DNA of 64,000 bases from Pseudeuparius sepicola (Eukaryota > Arthropoda > Insecta > Coleoptera > Anthribidae): the NCBI GenBank assembly GCA_963920635.1, contig OY987300.1, forward strand, positions 58,983,415 through 59,047,414, written 5' to 3'. The position numbers and the translations under genes are program-made. Shown piece after piece: positions 34,560 to 46,350 of the stretch (positions within the stretch are counted from its first letter, which is position 1; every line of letters begins with the position of its first letter). The notes below the pieces were generated by a model, which ran no database searches, had not been told where the DNA came from, and saw only the letters and a program-made list of their open reading frames with translations.

Positions 34560-35179
34560 GTAGGAATCTCTACTAAACGATCTGTAGGTTTCCTGTTAAG
34601 TTACGTAGTTTGATTCAATGTTGGGTAACTTTTTGAGCTCTGTCATCTAGCTCACTTGCCAACCACATGATGATGGAGAGTTTTTTTATTTATTCAAATA
34701 TCCAACAGGCCAATGCCCAATTACAGAAGAAGTCACGACTTCTTAGTAAAGTAAAATAACATTAAATATAACAAACTCAAAAGTGGATGTATCCACATGT
34801 TCATTCGGAAATGTGAATTATACAAACAAAAATAAGGAATGATCTTTACGAATAATCTATAGTGCAGAAAATGCCCTTAATATCATTTCTAAAACAGTTA
34901 AAGTAGTTAAAGTTTTCAGCTTGGGTATACCGTTTGCACATTCTGTATATAGGGGAGTTCTGTAGGGTAATTGACCTAGGTGTTGGTAGATAAAATAGAC
35001 AACTAATGCTGGCATATAAAAATTTATCATTTGGAGCAACGAAGGGCTATGACGGCGTAGAACTGCCATCACAATTTTTTTTTATTATGCTTTAACGTAG
35101 CGAAATTTACAGTTTCAACTGTAAATTTACAGTTGCAACTGTATTACAAAATTAACTAAAACTAAATTTACAAGTAACA

Positions 35180-35477
35180 GGTGTTTTGGGGCACGCTTTG
35201 TCAATTTCAACGCAAACGGTTAATTTGATGCACTAAAATCACTAAAATGATGGATATGCAAGATCAAAAAGATAACCTCAAAAAATTTGCGAGTAAAAGC
35301 ACCATCCAAAAATAGTGCAAGTATGGCACCCTCTATGAGTCACGTAGAAATTCACATTTTCGGCTTATTCTATACATCCCCAAAAACACTGCAGTGCCAA
35401 ATTTGATTTCAGCAGCGCGATTATTTTGGGAGATATTGCCATAATTTAATTTCAAAAAGAGAACTACCGCCCTGTAT
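35180..35477. repeat. Partial copy of fold-back family D
   Basis: The inner word caacgcaaacggtt near 35,210 and the end segment cagtgccaaattt / gggagatattgcca / taccgccctgta (35,391-35,475) match the two halves of the element at 61,714-62,456. One end is preserved (CCCTG/TA at 35,474); the other is lost. Confidence 0.55.
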
Positions 35478-35580
35478 TTCAGAAACAAAGAACTTTATCT
35501 ATGAAAAAAATTGCCCCGTTCAATTCCTCCAGCCTACTTAAAAAAATTGCCCCGTTCAATTCCTCCAACCTACTTAGATT
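35478..35580. repeat. Short tandem duplication
   Basis: The segment aaaaaattgccccgttcaat followed by tcctcc-agcctactta occurs twice in a row (35,505-35,539 and 35,540-35,575) with one substitution. This is a recent slippage or unequal-crossing product. Confidence 0.7.
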
Positions 35581-35621
35581 TTCAGGGGTGTTAAAACGAA
35601 AAACCAGACACACTATATGTA

Positions 35622-35920
35622 CAGGGTGTCCCATTTTCGATACTTTGGCAGGCTATCTCGGTTATTTTTAGAGATAGGGAGTTGCGGTTCTCGTGACAAT
35701 GGTCTACTTTTTCATAAAAATAAAGGCCCCGTAAACAGAATTTTCAGGCACCCTTCCCCGTATGTCCGTTATATACCCTAACTTGTTTAAATAGTAAAAA
35801 TCGACTCTTATAGATTTTTTTACGTAGAATTCAATGGCGTAGGTACACGATTTTTTCTACGAGTTAAGAATTTCAAAATATAAATATAACCTGCAAAAGT
35901 ATCGAAAATGAGACACCCTG
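35622..35920. mobile_element. 299-bp MITE with CAGGGTGTCCC ends
   Basis: The ends cagggtgtcccattttcgat and atcgaaaatgagacaccctg form TIRs of about 30 bp flanked by TA on both sides (35,620-35,621 and 35,921-35,922). It has no coding capacity. It lies directly against the next element. A degraded relative covers about 49,755-49,860. Confidence 0.75.
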
Positions 35921-35922
35921 TA

Positions 35923-36852
35923 AACTCGACGCTCCAGGGTTATTATAGGAAAACAAAAACAGCCAGTAAAAATTTGTTGTTGACTTGTGGATTCCTTGTA
36001 GGACCACTCAAGCTTGCTTTTGGGTCAAAAAGAAAGTTTTTAGGAATTTGGTACCCGATCAAGCCAAGGCTAATATGTTTCAGGATGTATACTTTGTAAT
36101 ACACGAATATAATCTCTAATTTTTGTAACAGTTGCCAGTTCTTATCGAAAATGTGCCAATGCATTTAAGAACAATCATGTGGTTTCAACACGACGGAGCT
36201 CCACCACACAAAGTCAACATTGTAAAATAATTTATAAATAATGAGTTTGAGAACAAATTATAGATTGACATAAATGGCTTCATAAAACAGAAAAGTCGCC
36301 AGACATAACTCTATTTACGAAAATTTCTGAAAAACCTTGCTTACAAAATTCCATCCCGGAATGTGGATGATTTAATAGAAAAAATAACACCAATAGGCGT
36401 TCAGACAGTTATATTTTTATAACTAATAATAAAATTTTAATACTTTTTCCATAATACATCTGTCCGAGCATCTGTTAATTGTTTCTGTCAAAAATATACC
36501 TTCATAAGTCATGGCTAACTCGATTTTTATTAAAAAATACCATGGCACCTGTTTCATATTTTTTACAAATAGACGCAAATAACTTTTTAATTAAACAAGA
36601 TATAAAAAAATATTTTCGAAAGTTTATCAGAAAAACGTGCTCTTTCCAAATATATAAAGAGAAACAGGTATGATCCTGGGAAAATATATTTGCTGACGTC
36701 ATAACCTGCTATATTTCCCAAATTTCTAAAAACTATGTTTTTGGCCCAAAAGCAAACTTGAGTGGTCCCAGAAGGAACCCACAAGTTAAATTTTTACTGG
36801 CTGTTTTTGTTTGCCTCTAATAACCCTGGGGCTATGAGTTTGGGACACCCTG
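35923..36852 (+). mobile_element. Mariner-like element, degraded
   Basis: The left arm (aaactcgacgctccagggtt, gcaaaaacagccagtaaaaattt-like, caagcttgcttttgggtc) mirrors the right arm (gacccaaaagcaaacttg-like 36,740-36,770, aatttttactggctgttttt, aaccctggggctatgagttt, gggacaccctg). The outer left terminus is replaced by the 299-bp MITE, which evidently inserted at it. A transposase remnant lies in the middle. Confidence 0.65.
36125..36405 (+). pseudogene. Mariner-like transposase fragment
   Basis: The translated strand reads a LPVLIENVP run, then MWFQHDGAPPHKVNIV (36,178-36,227), the second catalytic Asp motif of mariner-type transposases. After stops it continues with a LKNLAYKIPSRNVDDLIEKI stretch like the family C-terminus. 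The N-terminal and third-Asp regions are missing or scrambled. It resembles the fragment at 28,000 and may belong to the same family. Confidence 0.65.
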
Positions 36853-37075
36853 TGCAGTGAATCCCTGGATAGGTGATTTCCAAAATATCAAAATCCAACT
36901 TTTCTTACCAAAACAGTGATTTTAGTTATGAGCAAATGATTAATCTGCTGAAGCCTGATTGGGTTGATATAAAATAATGCTAGGCCACTTCATATTCCAT
37001 ATTCATACTTTCATTGTAGCTTTATTTTTCAAAGCAATGCAACCGCTGCTTCAATTTCAAGTATACCTACATATA

Positions 37076-37815
37076 CAGTGTGTCCCAATTTGATACTGGA
37101 CACCTCAGAACTATATGAAGGACAAGGAAAACAAATGGTCTCTATTTTTTTTATTGGTGGTCCCAAGGGAGAGTATCTCATAGGTGGTGGTATTTGGATG
37201 GGGTAATTATTTCATGGCCTGCTATGATTTTTCAAAATAGCTAATTTTCAAGGAACCCTATTAGGGATTTTTTTACGACAAAATGTTATTAAGAAAACTT
37301 GTTCAGAACAAAAAACTGAGTAGATTCGCAAAATTTTAAAAGGCTAGGCCTACTTTGATTTTTAGATTTATCTCCCACTTATTTCTCAGAAAAGTTTCCT
37401 TTATGGAAATTTCACGTCAAAATTTTATTTTTTCTCGATGATCAAGTTTCCTTAATAATATTTTGACGTGAAAGCTCCAGAAAGGACACATTTTTAAGAA
37501 AAAAGTGGAAGAAAAAGGCCAAAAAGCTAAAAATCAAAGTAGGCCCAGACTTTTGAAATTTTGCAATTCTACTCAGTTTTTCATTCTGAATAAGTTTTCT
37601 TAATAACATTTTTCCATAAAAAAATCCCTAATAGGGTTTCTTGAAAATTAGCTATTTTAAAAAATCATAGCAGGCCATGAAATAGTTACGCCCTCTAAAT
37701 ACCACCGCCTACGAGATACTCTCCCTTGGAACTACCAATAAAAAAATAGAGACCATTTATTTTCCTTGTCCTTCATGTAGTTCTGAGGTGTCCAGTATCA
37801 AAATGGGACACACTG
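37076..37815. mobile_element. Fold-back element family B, complete (740 bp)
   Basis: It starts CAGTGTGTCCCAATTTGATA and ends with the inverse, with TA on both sides (37,074-37,075 and 37,816-37,817). The arms are about 340 bp: ggacacctcagaactayatgaaggacaagg, a gagagtatctc block, a catggcctgctatgattttt block and cctattagggattttttt are all mirrored. There is little unique centre and no open frame. Arm divergence is modest. Confidence 0.85.
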
Positions 37816-37817
37816 TA

Positions 37818-38252
37818 GACCGGGAGTTAGTGACAGATTTTTGGTTTTGATTTTAGTCAGTATGCCTTTGAGACAGCATTATGATGCGATTTTTCTCAGG
37901 ATATTACCTAATATAAATCAGAGAATCATCGTGGGTTCTTCATATGGAAAAGTGAGCCATTTTTCCGCAAACTATGCGTTTTGGTACACTTTTAGTCAGG
38001 CTGCCACTCTAGAATGAAGTTCAAAATAAAAAAATCCTTGTAAATCATAGTCTTACCGTTAGTGTGGGCCCAAGGGGATTTTATAGACACGTGAAAACGC
38101 ATAGTTTGCGAATGAAGCTTTCCCATGTGAAGGAACCCATGATGGCTCTGTGATTCATATCTTATGGTCATGAGAATAATATATATTATAATGCCTTATG
38201 AAAACCGACTAAAATCACAACCACATATTTTCGTCATTAACTCCCGGTTTAA
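37818..38252. mobile_element. Fold-back element, about 435 bp
   Basis: It starts accgggagttagtgac and ends tcattaactcccggtt. Inner mirrored words include gattttagtcagt / gactaaaatc, gcaaactatgcgtttt / aaaacgcatagtttgcg and ttcttcatatgg/ccatgtgaagga. It abuts the 740-bp element with no spacer. Confidence 0.75.
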
Positions 38253-38261
38253 TACTATACT

Positions 38262-38568
38262 AAAATCAAATAACTCTTACGCCTGATGTAAACAAGAACG
38301 TTTGTGTTGAGATTTTCGCCAGAGCCGCACTGAGGCACGACTTTTATTAAATTTTACTTTTACAATTGTTTACGTCAAAATATTTCGGAAAACATTTATT
38401 GGCTTAATTAAAATGAGTCAAAACATCGATAAAATTATTTGTGGCTGTGCCTAAATAGCTGAAAACGACAAGATAAAATCGCATAAATACGCTTATTTCG
38501 CAGAACGTCATCGATCACGTAGGTACTTTTATTTACGCCAGGCGTAAGAGCTACTTGATTTTAGTAGA
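38262..38568. mobile_element. TIR element, about 307 bp
   Basis: The ends actaaaatcaaataactctt / acgcctg and caggcgtaagagctacttga / ttttagt are inverted repeats of about 27 bp. It is the third of three contiguous fold-back elements at 37,076-38,568. Confidence 0.75.
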
Positions 38569-38779
38569 GGTAGGTACCTATAGATTCGACACTGGTGAAT
38601 CTGGAGTTTTTATAACGATCACACATTCATACACATATTATAGTTGTATTTCTAAGAGCTTTGACAGGATAGATGTGCCTTCTTATGCTTTATTAGTGAC
38701 CTTGATTAAAATATGCAAATTGGCAAGTGTTAAGATGTCCAAAGACGAGGTGTAATATTCAAAAACTGCATTGTAACGT

Positions 38780-38960
38780 CTTATAAAATCACGCCCCGGA
38801 GAAATGTGCAAGTAATTAAGTCATCATGGGTAAAAAAACTCATTAATAATTGAATTTAATAAAAATATCAATTAGGAATTTAATTGATTATGACATGGGA
38901 AGCGCCGCACTTATGTGCCGAAGGAACACCTATTAAAATATTTATATAGAAAAACGCCCA
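38780..38960. promoter_or_regulatory. Cluster of TAAT-type sites next to GC-richer DNA
   Basis: cacgccccggag, then gtaattaagtcatcatggg, ctcattaataattgaattta, tcaattaggaatttaattga, then gaagcgccgcac. The dense homeodomain-type cores inside a Hox intron suggest an autoregulatory or cross-regulatory element. Chance AT-richness is the alternative. Confidence 0.3.
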
Positions 38961-40410
38961 CAAAAACGAGGAGTTGCTGCAAAAATTATTAATATCTGAG
39001 TAAACGCAGGTTCATGATTTTAATTAGGTTTTTTTAAATTGAGTCAATTTCTGTCGAGTATAAATATTATCATTACGTGAATGATGTGTTTTGCACTTCA
39101 TCAATAAAAAAATGGCATCTTCTGGCACCAAATGAAAATGTGCGTTGAGTATATCTAGGTACACACTAAAAAATATGCCCATGTAAGGCGTAAAAAATTG
39201 TTCTCGTGTCAATTTATACACATAATTTCGTTAAAATGGATTATTTTTCCAACTTACTTCTGGCAAATTTATGTTTTCAACAGAAAATGCCTTGCGATGT
39301 ATAAAATACACGAGCGTGTATTGAGAATACACGATGTATGTTTCTAAAAACAAAATATATTAAAGTGTAATTTCAGATTTCAGTGCTAATGGATCCTTTT
39401 TTTAACACCTGTCGTGTTTTTTAACACCGCTCGTATTTAATTTACACCGTTCGTGTTTTTTAAAGACCGCCCGTGTTGTTATCAAGGTCAAAATAACGAC
39501 GTGTTTGCTCCTTCGGTCAGCCTGTAGTTGGATTTCTGATTTCCGTCGTGTTCTGTCTGCAGGTCGGAAAAAAAATTTTAGTTCTTACAAAATTTAAATC
39601 AAAAGATATCAAATATCTATTGTGTGGCGCTCCATGTGCTTACTATAAAGTACCTAAGTAATTCTCTAGCCCGATAACGAAAAGATTATTCACTATTTTG
39701 GGATTTTTACAGAGCCATTGATTAACCTAATTACCTAAAGTCTATCTAAGTTAGAGCGGCAGTAGATATAAACAAAGTCACATGACCTCCTTGCGATCGA
39801 TTACCAGGGTCGGACTAATATGAGATTCCAAGTGGCATGTAATTCTCAACTAATTCTTTTAGAAGTTCTAAAATGTGTGTTTCTGCCTTTCGTGGATTTT
39901 TTTAAATTTCCTTAAATTAAGTAGCAAAATAAATTTACAGAATAATATACTCGTGGATCTTTATAAATTTCCTTAAATTAAGTAGCAAAATAAATTTACA
40001 GAATATACTGCTCGCGATCCGATCTAAAATATGCAGGAAACTCGACTGAGGGAATAGCCGGCCCTGCATTCTGCTCGCCGCGTAAACACTTGACATTTTA
40101 TGACGGCCAGACCAATAAGAGAATAGGTCACGTGGTGGCCAATGTTTTCATCCACCGCCTCTGTAACTTGGATAGACTTTAATTTGCAACTAAATAAAAG
40201 TTTACACATTTCAAATATTACTTAATCACGCGTATTCAATAATTACTGCCTTACAATAATTTTAAAGATTTGTTTAATAAATAAATCTTTTAACTATAAG
40301 TGACTATATAAAAAGCCTACCACGGTAGAGACTCGTATATTGCAAATTTTGGCTTTGCCATCTAGAGAACTGGGAGTTTATATAAAAGTCCAAGGTTAAA
40401 GAATTTATAC
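38961..40410. repeat. Intronic DNA with two tandem repeats
   Basis: A 20-25-bp unit (taacacc-tcgtgtttttta) is repeated about four times at 39,402-39,475. A unit of about 63 bp (cgtggatctttttaaatttcc followed by ttaaattaagtagcaaaata) is repeated twice at 39,893-40,006. No gene is seen. A GC-richer block lies at 40,020-40,160. Confidence 0.6.
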
Positions 40411-40411
40411 A

Positions 40412-41619
40412 GTGCCCGCCAAAAAGTTAGAACCATATGGGAATATTTTTCATTTTTGGGCTAAGATGAAACTACTCTGGGGCGATCGTCTCTGCTTCCA
40501 AAAAGATTCGAAATGAGATCATTAAACGTCGGGACGTTATTTGACATACCTGTCAAAAATGACATTAATTAAATAAATGGCCAAAATACGCTTTATTTGT
40601 GATTTTATCGAAAGAAGTTATTTGAAAAAGTAGCTTGGAATTTTATTTTACCCCCACCTGCAAATTTTCAGACAAAAATTCTGACAATGATAAATTTTTG
40701 ATTTTTTGAAAAAATATGAAAACTAATAAATTTCATTCTTTTCGGTGTGCCATATTATTTGATTTAAGAATTGTTTGCCTATCATCCAAAAGTGATATTT
40801 TTTAGTTATATGGACCCTTTTTGGGTCGTAATCGGCTAGTTTTAAGAAAACTCAACTAACGAGGTGCAATTTTGGACGATTTCTCTATTTCTGGACAACC
40901 GTTGCGATTTTTTTTATTTTAGATGATCTAATTTATTACAGAATTGTTTCTATTAACTTCACAGACGCACTACTGATAAAATCCTAACAAATTTACCACA
41001 CCAAGCCTAGAAAAATATTAACAATGTTTTGCTGTCAACATTTTAAGTCAAACAATACTTACTGATCAAGAACATACTGAACTTAGCGTGCCTACAGTAT
41101 ATTTATTTCGCTAGTTGTGGTTTTTAGAAGATGCTTACCAAGGAAGAAAAAATTGAGCTGATTTTAATTCAGGGTGAAAATAGGACGAACCGAGAAACGG
41201 CTAATTTATTCAATGAAAGGTATCCCCAACATAATGTATTCCAGTCTACAATATAGGGAAAATTTTAAGTAAGTTTATATCAACTGTCTCGGTGTCCAAT
41301 AATTTTAAGAGACCTCACATCAAAATGGTAAGTTGACGCTCACGTGAATACTGTAATTCAGATTTACCATTGTCAGAATTTTTGTCTGAAAAAGCAACTT
41401 TTTCAAATAACTTTTTTCCATAAAGTCACAAATAAAGCGTATTTTGACCGTTTATTTAATTAAATGTCATTTTTGACAGGTATGTCAAATGACGTCACGA
41501 CGTTTAATAATCTCATTTCGAATCTTTTTGGAAGCAGAGATGATCGCCCCAGAGAAGTTTGATCTTAGCCCAAAAATAAAAAAGTCTCATATGGTTCCAA
41601 CTTTTTGGCGGGCACTGTA
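40412..41619 (+). mobile_element. Mariner-superfamily element with long TIRs, internally deleted
   Basis: It starts cagtgcccgccaaaaagtta and ends taactttttggcgggcactg-like, flanked by TA. The arms of about 230-260 bp are mirrored (ggggcgatcgtctctgcttcc, aaaaagattcgaaatgagat, tgacatacctgtcaaaaatgac, a ttatttgaaaaag block). The total of about 1.2 kb is too short for a full transposase. It shares its architecture (TA target, CAGTG-type ends, very long TIRs, the same type of N-terminal helix-turn-helix) with the intact element at 23,109 and looks like an internally deleted relative. Confidence 0.8.
41131..41335 (+). pseudogene. Transposase N-terminal remnant
   Basis: From ATG 41,131 the frame reads MLTKEEKIELILIQGENRT, then a NRETANLFNERYP-type second helix and FQSTI, the same helix-turn-helix pattern as residues 4-45 of the intact transposase at 23,554. 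A stop at about 41,256 and loss of everything after residue 65 or so (no Asp motifs) make it a relic. Confidence 0.75.
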
Positions 41620-42402
41620 TACCTATATTGTACTTATACCAGAAGGGAACAAACAGTATATCTTCTATAAGCAAGCCCAAAAAGCACCTTATCCACCACG
41701 GTAGGTGTACTTCTTTTCCAAGTTATAAACAAAAAACTTACCTATATCAAACTTACTTTGTACATACAAGTGGGTAAATAAAAATTTGTAATGTTTTTAT
41801 TTAAATTTAAAAATAACTTTATTACTTTAGGCCCCGTCACAATAACAGAGTATTTTCGATTTATGTTTTAACCTCTAAATGTCATGGTAAAAATTTTGGT
41901 GTTTGGATTTGTTCCCCCTTTTCCAGATTTTCTTTTTTTTACCAAGTTTTTGATTAATAAACGTAAGGCAAAAATGCAAGGATTATTTTAAGAATATGTT
42001 GTCGTTTGGTGATTGGAAAGACGCCGTTGTTTATAAGATACAGGAATATGGAGGTTTTTCGACAATAACAATATTTTGAATATTAGCTACCAACTTTAAA
42101 CAATTCATCCAATTCATTCCAATACATTTGATTGGATTAATCTTTTTTGCGAATTCCTCAATTACTCATTTTTTACCATCGGTTAACATTTACAAAAGTT
42201 ATAAGCAAAAAATTCATTTTCTTATAAACGTTTATTTTCTTCAATAATTTTATCCATACTTATAAAATTGCCTTCCCGTCAGTGTTTCCCTCGGTTACTC
42301 TGGGTTTACTCTGTATCAACTCCATAAGTTTTATAATGGGCTTAAAATGTCTCCGTCCATAATACGGTATCTTGTTCTTTGTTCGAAATCAGTCGGATTC
42401 TA
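41620..42402. other. Intronic DNA, nothing recognised
   Basis: AT-rich, with no domain-bearing frame. Confidence 0.5.
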
Positions 42403-43659
42403 CAGGTTGTCCAACTTTAAAACTGTACAAATCCGTAAAATCTTCATTTTGGGAAATAATCGTCTAAACATTTTTTTTGTTTGAAAGGCCTTCAAAAACC
42501 GCTTGTTTTGACCTGCCATTTTCAAAATGCAAATCCAGGGCCGGCTGCGATTTTTTTATTTTTTATACCCCCGATTTTCACGTTAGCGATTGCTTTATTT
42601 AAAATCTGACCCCACAGCGTTAATCAGAACACCCCAAAACCCCCATATGCCAAATTTAAACAAAAAATATACAGGGAGTTCCAATCTGTAGGGTGTCAAA
42701 GTTGAGCAAAATAGGAATTTTAAAGACATCTGGCGAATCAAATGTACCATGGAATCCCTTCAAAACAGTTGAATGGTCAACAGGGCCACTGAAAATGGTG
42801 GTGTGAAAATATTTACTAAAAAATATACTGGGTATTTTTCTCTGAGCCATCTGAAAATGCTGAATTTTTATTAAATTTTATATTGGTCAGGAGTGCTCTC
42901 GAATCATCGAAAAAATAGTAATAAACACAAAAGTAATTTATTTCTTTAAAAAATGAGCCCAACCAACAAATAAAACCAATTTAAATTATTGCACCTTTCT
43001 CAACAAAGTCCCTGTCTAATATAAATATGATACATTTTCTGTGCGTTTCCTGTTGTGGCACACCAGCCACCTTAACTGATATGGACTTACTGACTGGCAG
43101 GCTTCTGTATTTTTTAGATATAGTTCGTTTATAGTGTGCGGAGCGGTTTTGATATATACCTACACGATTTTTGACTCGCATAAAGTTCCAAAAATTCAGT
43201 AATTTGAGATGGCACAGATAAGAACACCCTGTATATTTTGTATTGGAGTGCCAACACCTTGAGTGGACTTATTGACCATTCAACTGTGTTGAAGGGATTC
43301 CATGGCACACTTGACTTGGCAGATGCCTTTAAAATTACTAATTTTCTCAACTTTGACACATTGCAGAATGGAACTTCCTGTATATTTTTTATTAAAATTT
43401 GGTATATAAGGGTTTTAGAGTGTTTTGATTAACACTGTGGGGTCAGATTTTAAATAAAAAATCGCTAAATGGTTTTCGTGGAAATCGGGGGTATACGAAA
43501 ATCGCAGCCGGCCTTGGATTTGCATTTTGAAAATGGAAGGAGGGTCAAAAGAAGCGGTTTTTGAAGGTCTTTCAAACAAAGAAAAGTTTAGGTGATTATC
43601 TTCAAAAATGAAGATTTTACGGATTTGTACAGTTTTAAAGTTGGACGTTGGACACCTTG
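42403..43659. mobile_element. Fold-back element family C, copy 1 (1,257 bp)
   Basis: It starts caggttgtccaactttaaaa after TA and ends ggacaccttg before TA. The arms of about 450-490 bp are mirrored (gtacaaatccgtaaaatctt, ccggctgcgatttt, tctgaccccacag-gttaatc, aaaatatacagggagttcc, ccatggaatccctt-caacac-gttgaatggtcaa). The unique centre is about 42,830-43,230 and carries no transposase. Copy 2 is at 51,508-52,283. Confidence 0.8.
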
Positions 43660-45150
43660 TATATTAAAAAATACAAGTGTGGTTCATATATATCTCTGAA
43701 AGGCAATCGTCTACAACCGTGCGATAAGTGTTTCACAAACGATCTATTCATATATAATGTTTTTAGTAGCAAAATTAATATGTAAATTTCAAAAAAGTTA
43801 AAAAGATTATAGGTTAGGTGTATATAGATATTTTTAAGTTAAACTGAAAATAATTCATATATTTTTTTAAATACCATCTGGTTGTAGATAAAATATCGAT
43901 TTTCAACTTCACTAACATGCTGCAAAAACCTAAGTTTACCTTAGGCCAAGAAAATGTCATTTCAGTAAGCTATAGGTACCTTTTTATTGCCTTCTGATTT
44001 TTTCATAACAGTTAGTGGCTATCTACTAATAAATGAAATGGTAAATACCCCCGGAACGTATATCCTAAAAATACATACCAACGTTTGTTTGTATTGGTAT
44101 CTTTGCCTATTAAATATTAACCCAATCTTCGGACTTCCAGGACTAATACCAGTATTAAATATTTACCAGCATAACTTGGTATCGAGGCAACGGCGATAAA
44201 TTATTGAAAAAATCGCTAAAACCGAGATGTGCGTGCGGATATGTCAACGCCTACCGGCATTGCATGTTCAACGGCAATAATATTTTAATGTCCTCCTGCT
44301 GCCATGATACCAGGGAACGTAGCAAGCCGTCCGAAACATCACGAACACGACTTTTTCTTTAGAAACATTAGAAAATGGGTTTTTACCACGGTTTAAACAA
44401 TAACGGTAAAATATTACTTTAACTTCGGAACCTTGCTCATGTTACATTATTTACATTATAATAATATATTTGGTGCTTGTTCATTTCGTTGGGTTTCGTT
44501 CAAAACGTTATGTAGCATCGTATTTACAACATATAATATTTATGAACATTAAAGCACTGTCAGTGCCAAGGAAATTACATTTCGTATATCTGTATCTAAT
44601 CTGTAAGCAACTGAGTTTATACAGAAAGTAGGTATGTAACTTATCTCCAACTAAATATTGTTTTAGGTAATTTATTCATAGTTCTTTAAAATATTTCCTG
44701 ATATTTTCAAAACTTTTGATTATTGTCAATGTTATGTTAATTTTATGGTTAGGATTTTTGGTAGGATGTTATAGCGATTAAATATTTTTATGCTAATTGA
44801 ACAGTCTGTAAAGAAATAATAATTGGAACAAAAATAAAATATAGGTATTTGGGGTATTACTGCTTAATAGGGTAGATCAAATGGAATATCTATATCTACC
44901 TATGCACTACATGTCTATTCGCATGTGAAGGAAAATGAAAAACGTGTTTGAATCTTTAAATTGTATCTACAATAGCGTGTAATGAAAGCATGTATTAGGA
45001 AATCAATACATACCTAAGTAGAATGAAATTTTTACATTTGTTGCTTATTAAAGCAGATATAGAATTTCTATATCGAGTATGGCCACGGGATGTAGCTCAC
45101 CTCCAATTTTTCTTTTATTTATTATAAGGTAAACGTTAGAAATTTGGGGA
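43660..45150. other. Intronic DNA containing one GC-richer patch
   Basis: Around 44,185-44,345 a CpG-richer patch (gaggcaacggcgataaatta, gatgtgcgtgcgga, caacgcctaccggcattgc, gtagcaagccgtccg) stands out and could be a conserved non-coding element. The rest is AT-rich without features. Confidence 0.35.
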
Positions 45151-45174
45151 AATTTCGTGTAAAAGTTAATTTTT

Positions 45175-45256
45175 TGACATATTATAATAACATTTTTTTG
45201 TTACTTCCGGTTTTACCGAAAATAACATCAATTTTTTAAATGAAACGCCCTGTATA
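45175..45256. repeat. Terminal fragment of a CAGGGCGTT-ended element
   Basis: tttttgttacttccggttttaccg... ending gaaacgccctgta matches, inverted, 46,268-46,350 (tacagggcgttccatttaaa...tccggaaaaaccag). The two ends point towards each other, so they belong to two separate copies rather than one element. Confidence 0.5.
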
Positions 45257-45301
45257 TTTTTCCATATTGGGATTCACCTTAAGATTCCGTGAACCCAAAG
45301 A

Positions 45302-45715
45302 TTAGTTTATAGGAAGGTTAGGACATTCGAGGACTTGGAAGGGAAGGGGGGGTGAGAGAGGCAAGGGGACAAAGGGCTGAATTTAAGTTGGTAGCATTTA
45401 CACGTGAATTGGCGATAGGCGCACACAGACGTGTTTGGCATATTCATTTGAAGCTTGCAGTCAAAGGCGTGTTTCTTGTTTAGTTTGCGCGCGTAAATTT
45501 CTTATATTGCTTTGGCTATTTTCCCTCTTGAAATATCTCGGTATTTTTTTTTGTTTTCGACATTCACTAACGCGTTACCCCTTCTGATATGCCACTGGTA
45601 TCAAGCTGTGAGAAGAAGAAGAACAGTTGGCGGAGGTGCCGGTGGTAAGGGACTAATACCTTTTGGTTTTGTTTAAGAGTGGGGGAATGTCCTAACCTTC
45701 CTATAAACTAACCTT
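45302..45715. mobile_element. MITE family A, copy 2 (with clear TIRs)
   Basis: The ends ttagtttataggaaggttag / gacattcga and gaatgtcctaaccttcctataaactaa form TIRs of about 28 bp. The body matches 6,123-6,575. An internal purine-rich gaagggaaggggggg run and a gaagaagaagaacagttgg block are characteristic. It is non-coding and non-autonomous. Confidence 0.75.
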
Positions 45716-45718
45716 GGT

Positions 45719-45771
45719 CATTGAGTAAAAGAATATATATTTTATTAAAGTATATATTCTTTTACTCAATG
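45719..45771. repeat. 53-bp hairpin beside MITE A
   Basis: The arms cattgagtaaaagaatatata and tatatattcttttactcaat / g enclose an 11-base loop (about 21 bp of perfect stem). It lies 3 bp from the MITE end, possibly a microsized fold-back. It is too short, and lacks an extended lower stem, for a usual miRNA precursor. Confidence 0.7.
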
Positions 45772-46267
45772 CCTTGGTGTACCCTACAATATTTCTGCCA
45801 AATTTTGACAGCTCTGCCAATTTTTATTTAAAATATTAATTTTGCATCTAGAAGACCATATGAACTTGCTAATACGGTGCCAATTTAAATGACCACTTTC
45901 TTGAAAAGTCTGTTAAAAAATAGTAGGCTTCGGAAAAACAAAATAGGAGGCAGATGGTGTTAATAGATACCAAGCAAACCGACTTTTCAAGAAATGGGCT
46001 ATTTGAATTTGCACTGGGCCGTATTTGTGTGTTGATTTTAGAAATCGACCCACCAAATTAAAGACAACAAAATAATACTCTCTGATGAACACATTAAGAG
46101 CCACAGTGGTCCTGTTCCAAAAAAGTAAGTATTTTTTATATTTTTCTGTGGAATGGCAAATTAGGCATATTTAGTAAGTTTCAAATCAAAATTGACAGAG
46201 CTGACAAAATTGTACAGAAATGTTGTGGGATACATAGAATCCTATGCTGAATCCGAATATGGAAAAA

Positions 46268-46350
46268 TATACAGGGCGTTCCATTTAAAAATCCAAAGTT
46301 TATGTTATATCCGGAAAAACCAGAACAAGAAAAAATGTAACTATATGTCA
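46268..46350. repeat. Terminal fragment of a CAGGGCGTT-ended element
   Basis: Inverted counterpart of 45,175-45,256. The interior is not recognised. Confidence 0.5.

Noticed and set aside
45719..45771. microRNA precursor
   Set aside because: The stem is only about 21 bp, AT-rich, with no extended lower stem, and sits against a MITE. No match to the Hox-cluster miRNAs miR-10 or miR-993 as I know them was seen in the window.
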